A stretch of DNA of 64,000 nt, from the NCBI RefSeq assembly GCF_039540195.1, contig NZ_BAABEO010000015.1, positions 1 to 64,000 on the forward strand, in the 5' to 3' direction. The stretch comes from Zafaria ginkgonis (lineage in GTDB: Bacteria > Actinomycetota > Actinomycetes > Actinomycetales > Micrococcaceae). Below are positions 16,750 to 25,150 of the stretch, piece after piece; within the stretch, counting starts at the first letter, position 1; the number at the start of each line of letters is the position of its first letter. Below the pieces are notes generated by a model. It saw only the letters and a list, made by a program, of their open reading frames with translations. It was not told the origin of the DNA and searched no databases. A program made the position numbers and the translations under genes.

Positions 16750-17598
16750 CTAGACCGTCTGGGGTGTCAGGTGGGCGCGCTGCGGCGACAGGGCGGCGAG
16801 CATGAAGTCAAGGTGCCGGCGCACCACGTCGCGCCCGCGGAGCACGCATCCTCGGGACGGGGCGATGGTCTCCGGATCGAGCGAGTCGAACTTGTCGGTG
16901 AGCCACTCGCGAAGCGGCTCGCAGGTGGACCGCGGGATCCATTCGTACTTCGCGTAGAGGTGCCCGGCGACCTGCTCCGCCGTCGTCGTGTCGTCGACGG
17001 TGGAGTCGATGATCCGGGGACCGTCGGGGCGTTGCATGACGCCGTGGGTGAAGGTGTCGGAGGTGAAGAGCGTTCCGGTATCCCCGTCCCAGCCCCAGAA
17101 GGTCGGCAGCAGCCGCAGCAGGGGCGCCTCGACCTCCACCACCCTGCCGGGAGCCACGTCGATCTGGGTTGCACGGGCCAGGGAGTCGCCCTCCCCCGTG
17201 CGCTTCGCGTCGATCTGGTGCCGGCGTCCGCGCAGGGCCATCCGGCTCAGGTCGTCGAAGGCGTCGAAGGGGTTGATGACACCGCCCGTGAACAGTCGCT
17301 CGATGTCGAACCTGCCGGCAATCGGCTCGAGGTTGGACACGCAGTCCATCTCGCTCCGGGTGAAGAACACCGAGAGGCCGCCGCCCTCACCGACCAGCGC
17401 GGCCAGGTCGTCGAGGATCTGCCCGCTGTGGATGGCAAGCCCGGAGTCGATCAGGAGCCGGGAGTCGCCTTCGGTGAGGAGGTAGCAGTTCGATGGCTGG
17501 TATCCCACGGCGCCCGCGGGAACCCAGCTCACCCGTCCGTCGAGCGGAATGGACCCACCCAGGACGGCCAGCTTGTCTGAATGAAGTATAGTGAACAT
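16750..17598 (-). CDS. Metallo-beta-lactamase-fold protein, degenerate type B (copy 2)
   Basis: The 282-residue paralogue of the protein at 12714-13481 has the altered loop FTRSEMDC and a final APSRGC, so the metal His positions are lost as in copy 1. Shared features include QPSNCYL, APLLRLLPTFWGWD and FTSDTFTHG. The ATG at 17598 is only 2 bases from the operator palindrome, so the message may have almost no leader. It is the first gene of the six-gene unit running down to 11899. Confidence 0.7.
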   Translation of the reverse strand: MFTILHSDKLAVLGGSIPLDGRVSWVPAGAVGYQPSNCYLLTEGDSRLLIDSGLAIHSGQILDDLAALVGEGGGLSVFFTRSEMDCVSNLEPIAGRFDIERLFTGGVINPFDAFDDLSRMALRGRRHQIDAKRTGEGDSLARATQIDVAPGRVVEVEAPLLRLLPTFWGWDGDTGTLFTSDTFTHGVMQRPDGPRIIDSTVDDTTTAEQVAGHLYAKYEWIPRSTCEPLREWLTDKFDSLDPETIAPSRGCVLRGRDVVRRHLDFMLAALSPQRAHLTPQTV

Positions 17599-17634
17599 GT
17601 CTTCAATCTATTGAAGTCGAAGGAATCGTGTCAA
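17583..17634 (-). promoter_or_regulatory. Promoter and palindromic operator for the MBL/binding-protein unit
   Basis: CTTCAATCTATTGAAG (17601-17616) is a perfect palindrome with 7-base arms. Reading leftward, a consensus -35 TTGACA (complement of 17629-17634) is followed after 18 bases by a -10 TAGATT (complement of 17605-17610) inside the palindrome. A second element, TTCACTATAC in the leftward sense, overlaps the start of the gene. A repressor bound here would block polymerase. Confidence 0.7.
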
Positions 17635-17641
17635 GGGTTTT

Positions 17642-18703
17642 TCAGGAACGCGCCGCAGTCGGCTGCGGGCTCCGCAGGCGCTGCCGGCCGGGGATGGCAG
17701 CACTGCGCGCCCGGGGGTCCAGCAGCGTGATGAGCGTGTCGAGCACGACGTAGCCGAGCAGACTCGTGGCCCCCATGATCAGGACGAATCCCTGGATGAC
17801 GGGGATGTCGCCCTTCAACACCCCGTCCAGCGACCAGCCGCCGACACCGGGCCAGGAGAAGACGCTCTCGATGATCGCGGCACCGCTGAGTGATGCCGCG
17901 AAAAGCAGCACCATGTAGGTCATCAGGGACCCTCGAATGTCGCTCAGGGCGTACCGGTACACCTGGACCGGCCGCAGGCCGCAGGCCCTGGCGAACTCGA
18001 TCTGGGGCGAGTTCAGGACTTGGAGCAGGCCCGTGCGCACCGTCTTGCCGAACGGGGCGGCGAAAAACAGGCCCAGGGTGACGATCGGAAGGACGGCCCT
18101 GCTGAGGATGGAGGAAACAAGGCCCCACTCTCCGGCGAGCACCGCGTCAATGGGAACGGATCCGGTCACCCGGGGCGGAGGGATGTCGGCGCTGGAGAGC
18201 ATGCCCAGCGGCGCCGGAGCGACGTTCAATTGCTGGTAGAAGATGAAGAGCAGCAGCAGGGCCAGCACGAATTCGGGCATCGCCATCAGGAACGAAACTC
18301 CGCCCGTGAAGGCCTTGTCGGCCAGGCGCCCATACCGGTAGGCCGCGAGCGTGCCCGAGGCCATCCCGATGGCCAACGCAAGGATCAGCCCGGGAACCAG
18401 ATAGACGAGCGTATTGGGCAAGCGGGTCCAGATCTCCTCGGAGACCGAGCTTCCCGTGAAGAAGGAGTGGCCCAGGTCGCCGGTGAGGGCCCCACCCATG
18501 TAGTCGAGGTAGCGCTCCCAGAACGGCAGGTCCAGCCCCAGCTGGGCGTTGATCCGGGCCACGTCGGCGGGGGTGGCGTATTCGCCCAGCAGGGCAACCG
18601 CCGGGTCCCCGGGAAGCAGGGAAACCAGCCCGAAACTCAAGGTGATGAGTCCGAGCAGAAGCAGGAAGGCAATCACCACCCTCGAGGCGATGTAGCGGAT
18701 CAT
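17642..18703 (-). CDS. Dpp/Opp-type ABC transporter permease, DppB-like
   Basis: This 353-residue membrane protein starts IRYIASRVVIAFLLLLGLITLSF, the typical first helix of DppB/GsiC permeases, and has about six membrane segments. The periplasmic loop between helices 1 and 2 carries LLPGDPAVALLG. The EAA coupling region is around EFARACGLRPVQVYRYAL. The ATG at 18703 overlaps the stop of the upstream ATPase (ATGA). It pairs with the permease at 20432-21319. Confidence 0.9.
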   Translation of the reverse strand: MIRYIASRVVIAFLLLLGLITLSFGLVSLLPGDPAVALLGEYATPADVARINAQLGLDLPFWERYLDYMGGALTGDLGHSFFTGSSVSEEIWTRLPNTLVYLVPGLILALAIGMASGTLAAYRYGRLADKAFTGGVSFLMAMPEFVLALLLLFIFYQQLNVAPAPLGMLSSADIPPPRVTGSVPIDAVLAGEWGLVSSILSRAVLPIVTLGLFFAAPFGKTVRTGLLQVLNSPQIEFARACGLRPVQVYRYALSDIRGSLMTYMVLLFAASLSGAAIIESVFSWPGVGGWSLDGVLKGDIPVIQGFVLIMGATSLLGYVVLDTLITLLDPRARSAAIPGRQRLRSPQPTAARS

Positions 18704-19542
18704 GGGGTTACCGCCTTTCCCGGGCATGGAACGCCCGTGTCGGAGACGTCGCCGGCAGCATCGGGCGAGTAGGGAATCGGCGGCATGGCCGCCGACATCA
18801 ACGCTTGGGTGTAGGGCTCCTGCGGGTTGTCCAGCACCTCGCTGGTTGCGCCGGTCTCCACGATGCGCCCGCGGCGCATCACGGCCACGCGCGAACAGAA
18901 GCGGCCGACCGTTTCGATGTCGTGGGAAATGAAGACGTAGGTCAGGCCCCGGGACACCTGCAGTTCCGCGAGCATCCGCAGGATTGATGCCCGGATGGTC
19001 AGGTCCAAGGACGCGGTCGGCTCGTCCAGCACCACCAGGTCGGGGTCGGTGACGAGGGCCCGCGCGATGCCGACCCGCTGCTGCTGCCCGCCGCTGAGGT
19101 TCGCGGGGCGGCGTTCGAGGAAGTCCGCCGAGAGGCCCACCTCCTCAAGCGTCCTCGTCACGCGGCGCAGCCGCTCCGCCCGCCCGCCATAGGTACGGGC
19201 CACGATCAGCGGCTCCTCCACGATTTGGCGGATCGTCAGTCGCGGGTTCAAGGAAGCGAACGGCTCCTGGAACACGATTTGCCAATCCCGGCGCCGCTTG
19301 CGCAGCTGCCTCCTCGTCAGCGCGCGGACGTCTTCGCCGTCGAGGACGATCGACCCGGAGTCGGCCTCGTTCAGCCTCAGGATCAGCCGGCCCAGGGTGG
19401 ACTTGCCCGACCCGCTCTCGCCGATGATGCCGACGCACTCGCCGGGCTCGACCGAGAGCGAAACGCCGTCGACGGCAACGACTTCCTGACCCTGGGGACC
19501 GCGAAAGGTTTTCCTGAGGTCTTTTACTTCGATGATGGGCAT
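18700..19542 (-). CDS. Dpp/Opp-type ABC transporter ATP-binding protein, DppF-like
   Basis: About 280 residues with Walker A GESGSGKST, Q-loop VFQEPFASLNPR, signature LSGGQQQR, Walker B LVVLDEPT and H-loop ISHD. The C-terminal oligopeptide-transporter extension is short. ATG 19542 has GGAGG 8 bases upstream; ATG 19548, which overlaps the previous stop, is the alternative. It energises solute import with the second ATPase. Confidence 0.9.
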   Translation of the reverse strand: MPIIEVKDLRKTFRGPQGQEVVAVDGVSLSVEPGECVGIIGESGSGKSTLGRLILRLNEADSGSIVLDGEDVRALTRRQLRKRRRDWQIVFQEPFASLNPRLTIRQIVEEPLIVARTYGGRAERLRRVTRTLEEVGLSADFLERRPANLSGGQQQRVGIARALVTDPDLVVLDEPTASLDLTIRASILRMLAELQVSRGLTYVFISHDIETVGRFCSRVAVMRRGRIVETGATSEVLDNPQEPYTQALMSAAMPPIPYSPDAAGDVSDTGVPCPGKAVTP

Positions 19543-19544
19543 GG

Positions 19545-20435
19545 TCATGACCTCCACACGTCGGAGAGCTGGGCTGGCCTGGGGGCGGGGCCGGCCGTCG
19601 TCGTCCCCGCTCCTCCCGCCAGGGACGGAGCGGCGTGGCGTCCACCGCCCTCCTGCCGCACGACGGAGTTGAGCAGCGAGACGGTGTAGGGATGCTGCGG
19701 ACGCACGAACACCTCGGACGTGGGCCCCTGTTCGACGATGCTGCCCTGGTACATCACCAGAACGCGGTCGCAGTATTCGGACACGACGCCGAGGTCGTGG
19801 GTGACGATGAGCATCGAACGGCCGCTCTCCACAGTGAGCCGGCGGAGGGTGTCGAGCACCTGGCGCTGCACCGTCAGGTCAAGCGCGGTCGTCGGCTCGT
19901 CCGCGATCACGAGGCGGGGGTTCAGGTACAGGGCCATCGCGATGACGACGCGCTGTGCCATGCCCCCGCTGAGTTCGTGGGCGTAGCCGCGCATCACGCG
20001 CTCGGGATCACCCACCCCCGTCGCGGCGAGCAGTTGGAGGGCACGCCCGCGCGACGCGGCATCGCCTTTCTGCCCGTGCGCCTTGGAGATGTTCGCGAAC
20101 TGCTTCTCGATCCGCGTCACCGGGTTCAAGGCACTGAACGGGTTCTGGGCGACAAAGCCGATCTCCCTCCCCCGGATCTGCCGGATCTCCCGCTCACGCA
20201 TTTCGAGGAGGTTCCTGCCGGCAAATTCCGCGGTCCCGGCCGCGACCCGGCCCGGCGGCATCAGGAGCTTGATCACCGAGCGCACCACCGTCGATTTGCC
20301 GGATCCCGATTCACCCACGATTCCGACGGTCTCGCTGTCGCCAACGTCGAAAGAGATGCCATGCAGTGCCCGCACCACACCCTGCCGGGTGTCGAATTCG
20401 GTCACGAGGTCCCGCACCTGAAGTTGTGTAGTCAT
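19545..20435 (-). CDS. Dpp/Opp-type ABC transporter ATP-binding protein, DppD-like
   Basis: The 296-residue ATPase has Walker A GESGSGKST, Q-loop FVAQNPFSALNP, signature ELSGGMAQR, Walker B LVIADEPT and H-loop VTHDLGVV. The C-terminal PQHPYTVSLLNSV region is the oligopeptide transporter extension. ATG 20435 overlaps the permease stop (ATGA). The four transporter genes form one leftward unit. Confidence 0.9.
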   Translation of the reverse strand: MTTQLQVRDLVTEFDTRQGVVRALHGISFDVGDSETVGIVGESGSGKSTVVRSVIKLLMPPGRVAAGTAEFAGRNLLEMREREIRQIRGREIGFVAQNPFSALNPVTRIEKQFANISKAHGQKGDAASRGRALQLLAATGVGDPERVMRGYAHELSGGMAQRVVIAMALYLNPRLVIADEPTTALDLTVQRQVLDTLRRLTVESGRSMLIVTHDLGVVSEYCDRVLVMYQGSIVEQGPTSEVFVRPQHPYTVSLLNSVVRQEGGGRHAAPSLAGGAGTTTAGPAPRPAQLSDVWRS

Positions 20436-21319
20436 CGGGCCCGCTCCACTCGCTCGATCCTGTTCTCCACTGCCCCCGCGATGACGTTGAGTGACCCGAT
20501 GGCCAGAAGCATGGCCAGCGTCGGAAAGGCGGCCGCCCACCACTCGCCCCGGATCAGCATGCTGAAGCCGTCGCTGATCATCGCGCCCCAGGTCGGCTGG
20601 GGCGGCTTGACCCCAACGCCCAGGAAGTTCAGCGCCGCGATCGCTCCCAAGGCGTTCGCCGCCGTCAGCGTGGCCTGCACGAGGACCACCCCGTAGGCGT
20701 TGCGGAAGATGTGGTTGAAGGCGATGCGCACCGGCGAACACCCCGTGGCGACGGCGGCCTCCACATAGCGCGAGGAACGCAGGGAGAGCGCAGCGGCCCG
20801 TGAGAGCCGAACGAACCGGGGCGCTCCCACGATCGCAATGGCGACGATCACATCGGCCGCTCCGCCGCCCATGAGTTGGATGGAGACCACGGCAATCACG
20901 ATGATCGGCAGCGCGGCGAAGGCATCGATGATCCGCATCATCGCGTCGCCGGCGCGGCCGCTCGTGGCAAACAGCCCCAAGGGGACGCCCACCAGGAGCG
21001 ACAGGGCCGTGGCCGCCAGCGCGATCGGGAGGTCGAGCTTCGCGGCTTCGATGGTGCGGGAAAAGACGTCCATCCCGTTGCCGTCGGTGCCGAACCAGTG
21101 GACCAGGTTGGGCGCAATGCCGATGGCGTTCGGGTCCGGCCGCAAGGGGTCATGGGGAAGCGGCAGGAGCAAGGCTGCGAGCGGCAATCCGACGATGACC
21201 GCAACCGCGGCGGCCGTTAGGGCCGGCTTGGACTGGCCGTAACCGCGCGCCCGTCCGCGCTTGGCCCATCCCGAGACCCGCAGCCCCGGGGAGGTGGGAG
21301 GAAGCCCTTGGACGCTCAT
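20432..21319 (-). CDS. Dpp/Opp-type ABC transporter permease, DppC-like
   Basis: This 295-residue permease has an N-terminal cytoplasmic stretch, then about six membrane helices. The EAA region is YVEAAVATGCSPVRIAFNHIF, and the LNFLGVGVKPPQPTWGAMI segment is highly typical of DppC. It is the first gene of the transporter operon, leftward from the AT-rich region at 21320-21656. Its partner binding protein is the lipoprotein at 14261-15856. Confidence 0.9.
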   Translation of the reverse strand: MSVQGLPPTSPGLRVSGWAKRGRARGYGQSKPALTAAAVAVIVGLPLAALLLPLPHDPLRPDPNAIGIAPNLVHWFGTDGNGMDVFSRTIEAAKLDLPIALAATALSLLVGVPLGLFATSGRAGDAMMRIIDAFAALPIIVIAVVSIQLMGGGAADVIVAIAIVGAPRFVRLSRAAALSLRSSRYVEAAVATGCSPVRIAFNHIFRNAYGVVLVQATLTAANALGAIAALNFLGVGVKPPQPTWGAMISDGFSMLIRGEWWAAAFPTLAMLLAIGSLNVIAGAVENRIERVERAR

Positions 21320-21656
21320 GGGGCTCCTTCACAAAGCGGGTACGGCACTTCGGAGGGACCGCGTTTCCTGGCGACTGGCGGCTGTAGCATCTCAAGCTCC
21401 CTAGGTATTGATTTCCGTGGCGACGGACGGGTTCATATCAAATGCCCATCACTTTATTGAATCGGCACTCTAGCGCCGACCAGACCGGGGAACACCCCTA
21501 GACAGGCTTGTTAGCATCACTTATATGCCGTGCGGCCTGGATGCCTAGAGCACTCTGCTGGGGATGGACCCATTGACAGCATCAACACTACCTTCAATAT
21601 AGTGATGAGTGCCATAGTTTGATGAACATCCAGAGCCGAAAGAACGGGAACCAGTG
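21320..21656. promoter_or_regulatory. Divergent control region between the ABC transporter and the aminotransferase operon
   Basis: This 337-base AT-rich region has no gene. Rightward, TTGACA (21573-21578) and TATAGT (21598-21603) form a promoter with a 19-base spacer. The island-type element TTCAATATAGTGAT (21594-21607) overlaps the -10. A second AT-rich patch near 21436-21470 contains TCATATCAAAT and TCACTTTATTGAA, probably serving the leftward transporter unit. The remainder shows no hairpin or RNA motif that I recognise. Confidence 0.6.
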
Positions 21657-22631
21657 ATGTCACACCCGCAAGAAACCGCCACCGTCGCCTTTACCGAAGC
21701 CGCGGAAGCCGCCCCCGGGGTCCGCTACCTGCTCCACGACGGCGAACTGGTGGACTATGCCGATGCCCGCCTCCATGTGCTGAGCACCACCCTCAAGTAC
21801 GGCGTCGGCGTCTTTGAGGGATTCCGCGCCTACTGGAGCGAAGACGACCAGCAGCTCTACGCCTTCCGCGTCGAGGACCACATGAAGCGCCTGGTCGAGT
21901 CCATGAAAGTCGTGGAGATCGAGGGCCCACGGGACACCGCCGCCCTCACCGAGCAGCTCCTCGGCCTGATCCGGGCGAACGGCCTGCGTGGCAACCTGCA
22001 CATGCGGGCGCAGGTCTTTGTCGATTCCAGCGACGGCAAGCCCGAGGACACCGGCCCGTCGACGGTGTTCATGGCTGCGATTCCCATGGGCAACTACTTC
22101 GGCACCTCGGGGCTGCACGTGCAGATCAGCAGCTGGGCGCGCCTGTCCGACCGGTCCATGCCGCCGCGGGTCAAGTCGATCGCCAACTACCAGAACGGCC
22201 GGCTCGCCCTCCTGGAGGCCCGCCGCAACGGCTACGATGCGACGCTGCTGCTCACCGAGAACGGCCATGTCGCGGAGGGCGCCGGCTACAACGTCTTCAT
22301 GGTGCGCCAGGGCCGGCTCTGCACCCCTCCGGTGACCGAGAGCATCCTTGAGGGAATCACCCGCGACAGCGTCCTGCACCTGGCTCGGACCGAACTCGGA
22401 ATCGACGTCGACATCCGGCCGATTGACCGAACCGAGCTGTACTCGGCCGATGAGGTCTTTGTCTGCGGCAGCGCGGCAGAGGTCAACCACGTCGCTTCGG
22501 TGGACCGCACGGTCATCGGCGACGGGACCGCGGGCGAGACCACCCGGCACCTGCAACGCCTCTACCGGCAGGCGGTGATCGGCCGGGTCGCAGCCGACCG
22601 GAACTGGGCAACCCCCGTGTATCCGGGCTAG
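21657..22631 (+). CDS. Class IV PLP aminotransferase, branched-chain type (IlvE-like)
   Basis: The 324-residue fold-type IV aminotransferase has the PLP Lys173 in VKSIANYQN, the LKYGVGVFEGFRAYW entry loop and the TESILEGITRDSVL segment. IlvE proteins move an amino group between branched-chain amino acids and 2-oxoglutarate. Because it heads an operon with formamidase and a dihydropyrimidinase-type enzyme under an island operator, it probably acts on a pathway intermediate rather than in isoleucine/valine synthesis. A GTG one codon earlier is an alternative start. Confidence 0.85.
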   Translation: MSHPQETATVAFTEAAEAAPGVRYLLHDGELVDYADARLHVLSTTLKYGVGVFEGFRAYWSEDDQQLYAFRVEDHMKRLVESMKVVEIEGPRDTAALTEQLLGLIRANGLRGNLHMRAQVFVDSSDGKPEDTGPSTVFMAAIPMGNYFGTSGLHVQISSWARLSDRSMPPRVKSIANYQNGRLALLEARRNGYDATLLLTENGHVAEGAGYNVFMVRQGRLCTPPVTESILEGITRDSVLHLARTELGIDVDIRPIDRTELYSADEVFVCGSAAEVNHVASVDRTVIGDGTAGETTRHLQRLYRQAVIGRVAADRNWATPVYPG

Positions 22632-22643
22632 GGGTGGTGCCTC

Positions 22644-23576
22644 ATGCGCAGTTTCCCCATGCTCAATGACATGCAGCGTGCCGGCCACGAGCACGCCTCC
22701 GCATCGTTCACGGCCAATGCGGCTCCGGTGCTCGAGGTCGGCCAGGGCGAGCCGTTCCGCCTGGACGCACGCAGCCTGCTCACCGGCGGCCTCTTCGAAA
22801 GCACCGGCGAGTACGAAAAGCTCTCCATCCCGGTGACGGGACCCGTTGCCGTCCGCGGCGCGAATCCAGGCGACGCGCTGCGGGTCGACGTCCACGAAAT
22901 CCGGATCGACAGCCGCGGGGCGATGGTCACCCTGCCGGGGCGCGGCGGCTTCAGCGGCACGCTGGACCGCGCGGGACACGTCGTGGAAATCGTGGACGGC
23001 ATGGTCCGGTTCGGCGACGGCATCACCATCCCCGTGCGCCCGATGGTCGGCAAGATCGGGGTCGCGCCGGACGGCCCGAGCCCGAACTCCAGCACGGTGG
23101 GATTCCACGGCGGCAACATGGACTGCAAGGACGTGGTCGCCGGCTCGGCCGTCATCCTCCCGGTTCAGGTGCCCGGGGCACTGCTCTTCGCCGGTGACCT
23201 GCACGCCGTGCAGGGCGACGGCGAATGCTCGCTCACCGCGGTCGAGGTTGAAGGGAGCGTGGTGCTCTCCTGCCGGGTCCTGCCGAACGCCTCGCTGCAG
23301 CGCCCCGTGGTGTTGTCCGGCGGCTCCGTCATCACCATCGGCGACGGCGACGACCTCGACGAGGCCGCCCGCCACGCACTCGACGACATGCTTGCGCTCG
23401 TCGTGGCCGACCGGGGCTGGCCCCGGGAAAAGGCCGCCATGCTGCTGAGCGCGGCCGCGGACGTTGCCGTGTCCCAACTGGTCAACGCACGCGCCTCCGT
23501 CAAGGTCACCCTGGCCGAGCGCTATTTCCTTTCCCCCCCGTTCGCAGCCACTACCCCCGACACCATGAATGCGTAG
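22644..23576 (+). CDS. Acetamidase/formamidase family protein
   Basis: The 310-residue protein belongs to the FmdA/AmdA family, which hydrolyses short amides such as formamide and acetamide to ammonia and the acid. It shows the family's GGNMDCKDVVAGS and GDLHAVQGDGE metal-site motifs and the PGDALRVDVHEI start of the beta fold. It follows the aminotransferase by 12 bases and precedes the hydantoinase by 7. Formamide or another short amide could be an end product of ring breakdown. Confidence 0.88.
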   Translation: MRSFPMLNDMQRAGHEHASASFTANAAPVLEVGQGEPFRLDARSLLTGGLFESTGEYEKLSIPVTGPVAVRGANPGDALRVDVHEIRIDSRGAMVTLPGRGGFSGTLDRAGHVVEIVDGMVRFGDGITIPVRPMVGKIGVAPDGPSPNSSTVGFHGGNMDCKDVVAGSAVILPVQVPGALLFAGDLHAVQGDGECSLTAVEVEGSVVLSCRVLPNASLQRPVVLSGGSVITIGDGDDLDEAARHALDDMLALVVADRGWPREKAAMLLSAAADVAVSQLVNARASVKVTLAERYFLSPPFAATTPDTMNA

Positions 23577-23583
23577 GTACCCC

Positions 23584-25008
23584 ATGTTCGATCTCCTTCT
23601 CACCAACGGCCTTGTGGTCACTCCCTCGGGCGCCCACCGGCTGGACATCGGCATCACCGGCGGCAAGATCGTCTCGCTCCGGGAACCCGAGCTCGACGCA
23701 CCGGACGAGGCCCGGCGCCAGGTGGACCTCCGTGGACAACTGGTCGTTCCCGGGGGCGTCGACCCCCATGTTCACACCAACTCGGTGCTTCCGACGGCAG
23801 CCGAGAGCGGCATCAAGTGCTTCGGCCCGGACCGGGTCAGCGAAGGTGCCATCTACGGCGGCACCACCACGCTGGTCGATTTCGCGCACTGGAAGCCCGG
23901 TGACGAACTCTCCGAATCCTTCGCCCGAAAATCCGCGGAATGGGCCGGGTCCACCTACACCGACTACGCGCTTCACGGCACCTTCAAGGAGCCGGAGATC
24001 CCCTTCGAGGTGCTCGAGCAGATCCCCGACGCCGTCGCGGCCGGGCACGGCAGCTACAAGGTGTGGATGACCAACACCACCCCCACGCGCCCCAAGCAGA
24101 AAACCGACCTGGGCAACATGTGGGGGCTCATGGAGCAGACGGCGGCGGCCGGCGCCATGCTCGCCGTCCATGCGGAGGACGACGACATCGTCATGTACGC
24201 CTACAAGAAGCTGCAGCACCAGGGCAAGGTCGGGCTCGAGTACATGCATCACGCCCACAACAACCTGTCCGAAAAACTCTCGTTCCAGCGCGCCATCACC
24301 CTCGCCCACCACGTGGGCGCCCCCATCTACCTGATGCACGTCAGCGCCCGCGAAGGCGTGGATGCCATCCGTGAGGCACGCGGCAAGGGCCAGCCGGTCT
24401 ACGGCGAAATCCTCCCGCACTACGCGTACTTCACCGCGGAGGACTACCGCCAGAAGAACGGCGCGATCTACCACACCTACCCCTCGCTCAAGTCGGCGGA
24501 CGACCGGGACTCGATGTGGGATTCGCTGCTCGACGGGTCGCTCAGCACCCTGGCCACCGACGGCGTTTGCACCGACCTCGAAGTGAAGACGCGCGGCAAG
24601 ACGATCCTCGATGCGACCGGCGGCCACGCCGGCGTCGAAATGAGGATGGCCGTCGCCTACACGGAGGGTGTGGCCAAGCGCGGCCTGGACCTCACGCGTT
24701 TTGTCGACATCACCTCGGCGAACGCGGCGAAGATCCTCGGCCTCTACCCGCAAAAGGGCGCGATCGCCATCGGTAGCGACGCGGACCTCGCGGTGCTCGA
24801 CACCACGGTCGACCGCACGATCACCGCCTCCGACCTGCACGAAGCCGACTACACCCCGTGGGAAGGCTACCGGGTGGCCGCTTGGCCGAGCATGACCGTC
24901 CTGCGCGGGCAGGTGCTCGTCGAGGACCGCCGACTGAAGATGGGTCCGGGAGGCACGCTGCTGAAGCAGCGCGTTTCCAGCGACGTTCTGAACCGCCCGG
25001 CCTGCTAG
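23584..25008 (+). CDS. Dihydropyrimidinase/hydantoinase-type cyclic amidohydrolase
   Basis: This 474-residue binuclear zinc hydrolase has His62 and His64 (DPHVHTN), the carboxylated Lys159 (GSYKVWMTN) and later metal residues in HAEDDD, HVSAREG and ATDGVC. It matches D-hydantoinase/dihydropyrimidinase in length and order. It opens cyclic diamide rings to N-carbamoyl amino acids. It is the last gene of the aminotransferase-formamidase unit and ends at a hairpin. No N-carbamoylase of the usual types is adjacent, although the isochorismatase-like hydrolase or an amidase in the island could serve. Confidence 0.92.
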   Translation: MFDLLLTNGLVVTPSGAHRLDIGITGGKIVSLREPELDAPDEARRQVDLRGQLVVPGGVDPHVHTNSVLPTAAESGIKCFGPDRVSEGAIYGGTTTLVDFAHWKPGDELSESFARKSAEWAGSTYTDYALHGTFKEPEIPFEVLEQIPDAVAAGHGSYKVWMTNTTPTRPKQKTDLGNMWGLMEQTAAAGAMLAVHAEDDDIVMYAYKKLQHQGKVGLEYMHHAHNNLSEKLSFQRAITLAHHVGAPIYLMHVSAREGVDAIREARGKGQPVYGEILPHYAYFTAEDYRQKNGAIYHTYPSLKSADDRDSMWDSLLDGSLSTLATDGVCTDLEVKTRGKTILDATGGHAGVEMRMAVAYTEGVAKRGLDLTRFVDITSANAAKILGLYPQKGAIAIGSDADLAVLDTTVDRTITASDLHEADYTPWEGYRVAAWPSMTVLRGQVLVEDRRLKMGPGGTLLKQRVSSDVLNRPAC

Positions 25009-25014
25009 CAAGCC

Positions 25015-25042
25015 GGTTGCCGGCCGTCTCTTGCCGGCAACC
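25015..25042 (+). terminator. Terminator hairpin after the hydantoinase gene
   Basis: GGTTGCCGGC (25015-25024) and GCCGGCAACC (25033-25042) form a 10-bp stem with an 8-base loop just after the hydantoinase stop codon. Confidence 0.7.
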
Positions 25043-25150
25043 GCCGGACCATCAACGCCAAAACACCCGTCGCCCAGGACGAAAGGCAGCCGTGAGAGCA
25101 CTTGACGGTATCGGCCAGGTTCCACGCCGGCTTGGCCCGGAACAACGGCC

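Noticed and set aside
14126..16753. Long plus-strand open frame opposite the binding protein and MBL gene
   Set aside because: Composition is typical of antisense shadow translation, and the minus-strand genes have clear motifs and ribosome sites.
21320..21656. tRNA or riboswitch in the long AT-rich gap
   Set aside because: No cloverleaf or known aptamer core could be drawn; promoter and operator elements explain the AT-rich patches.
21660..23666. Long minus-strand open frame opposite the aminotransferase and formamidase
   Set aside because: It lacks a recognisable domain and covers two genes with strong family motifs.
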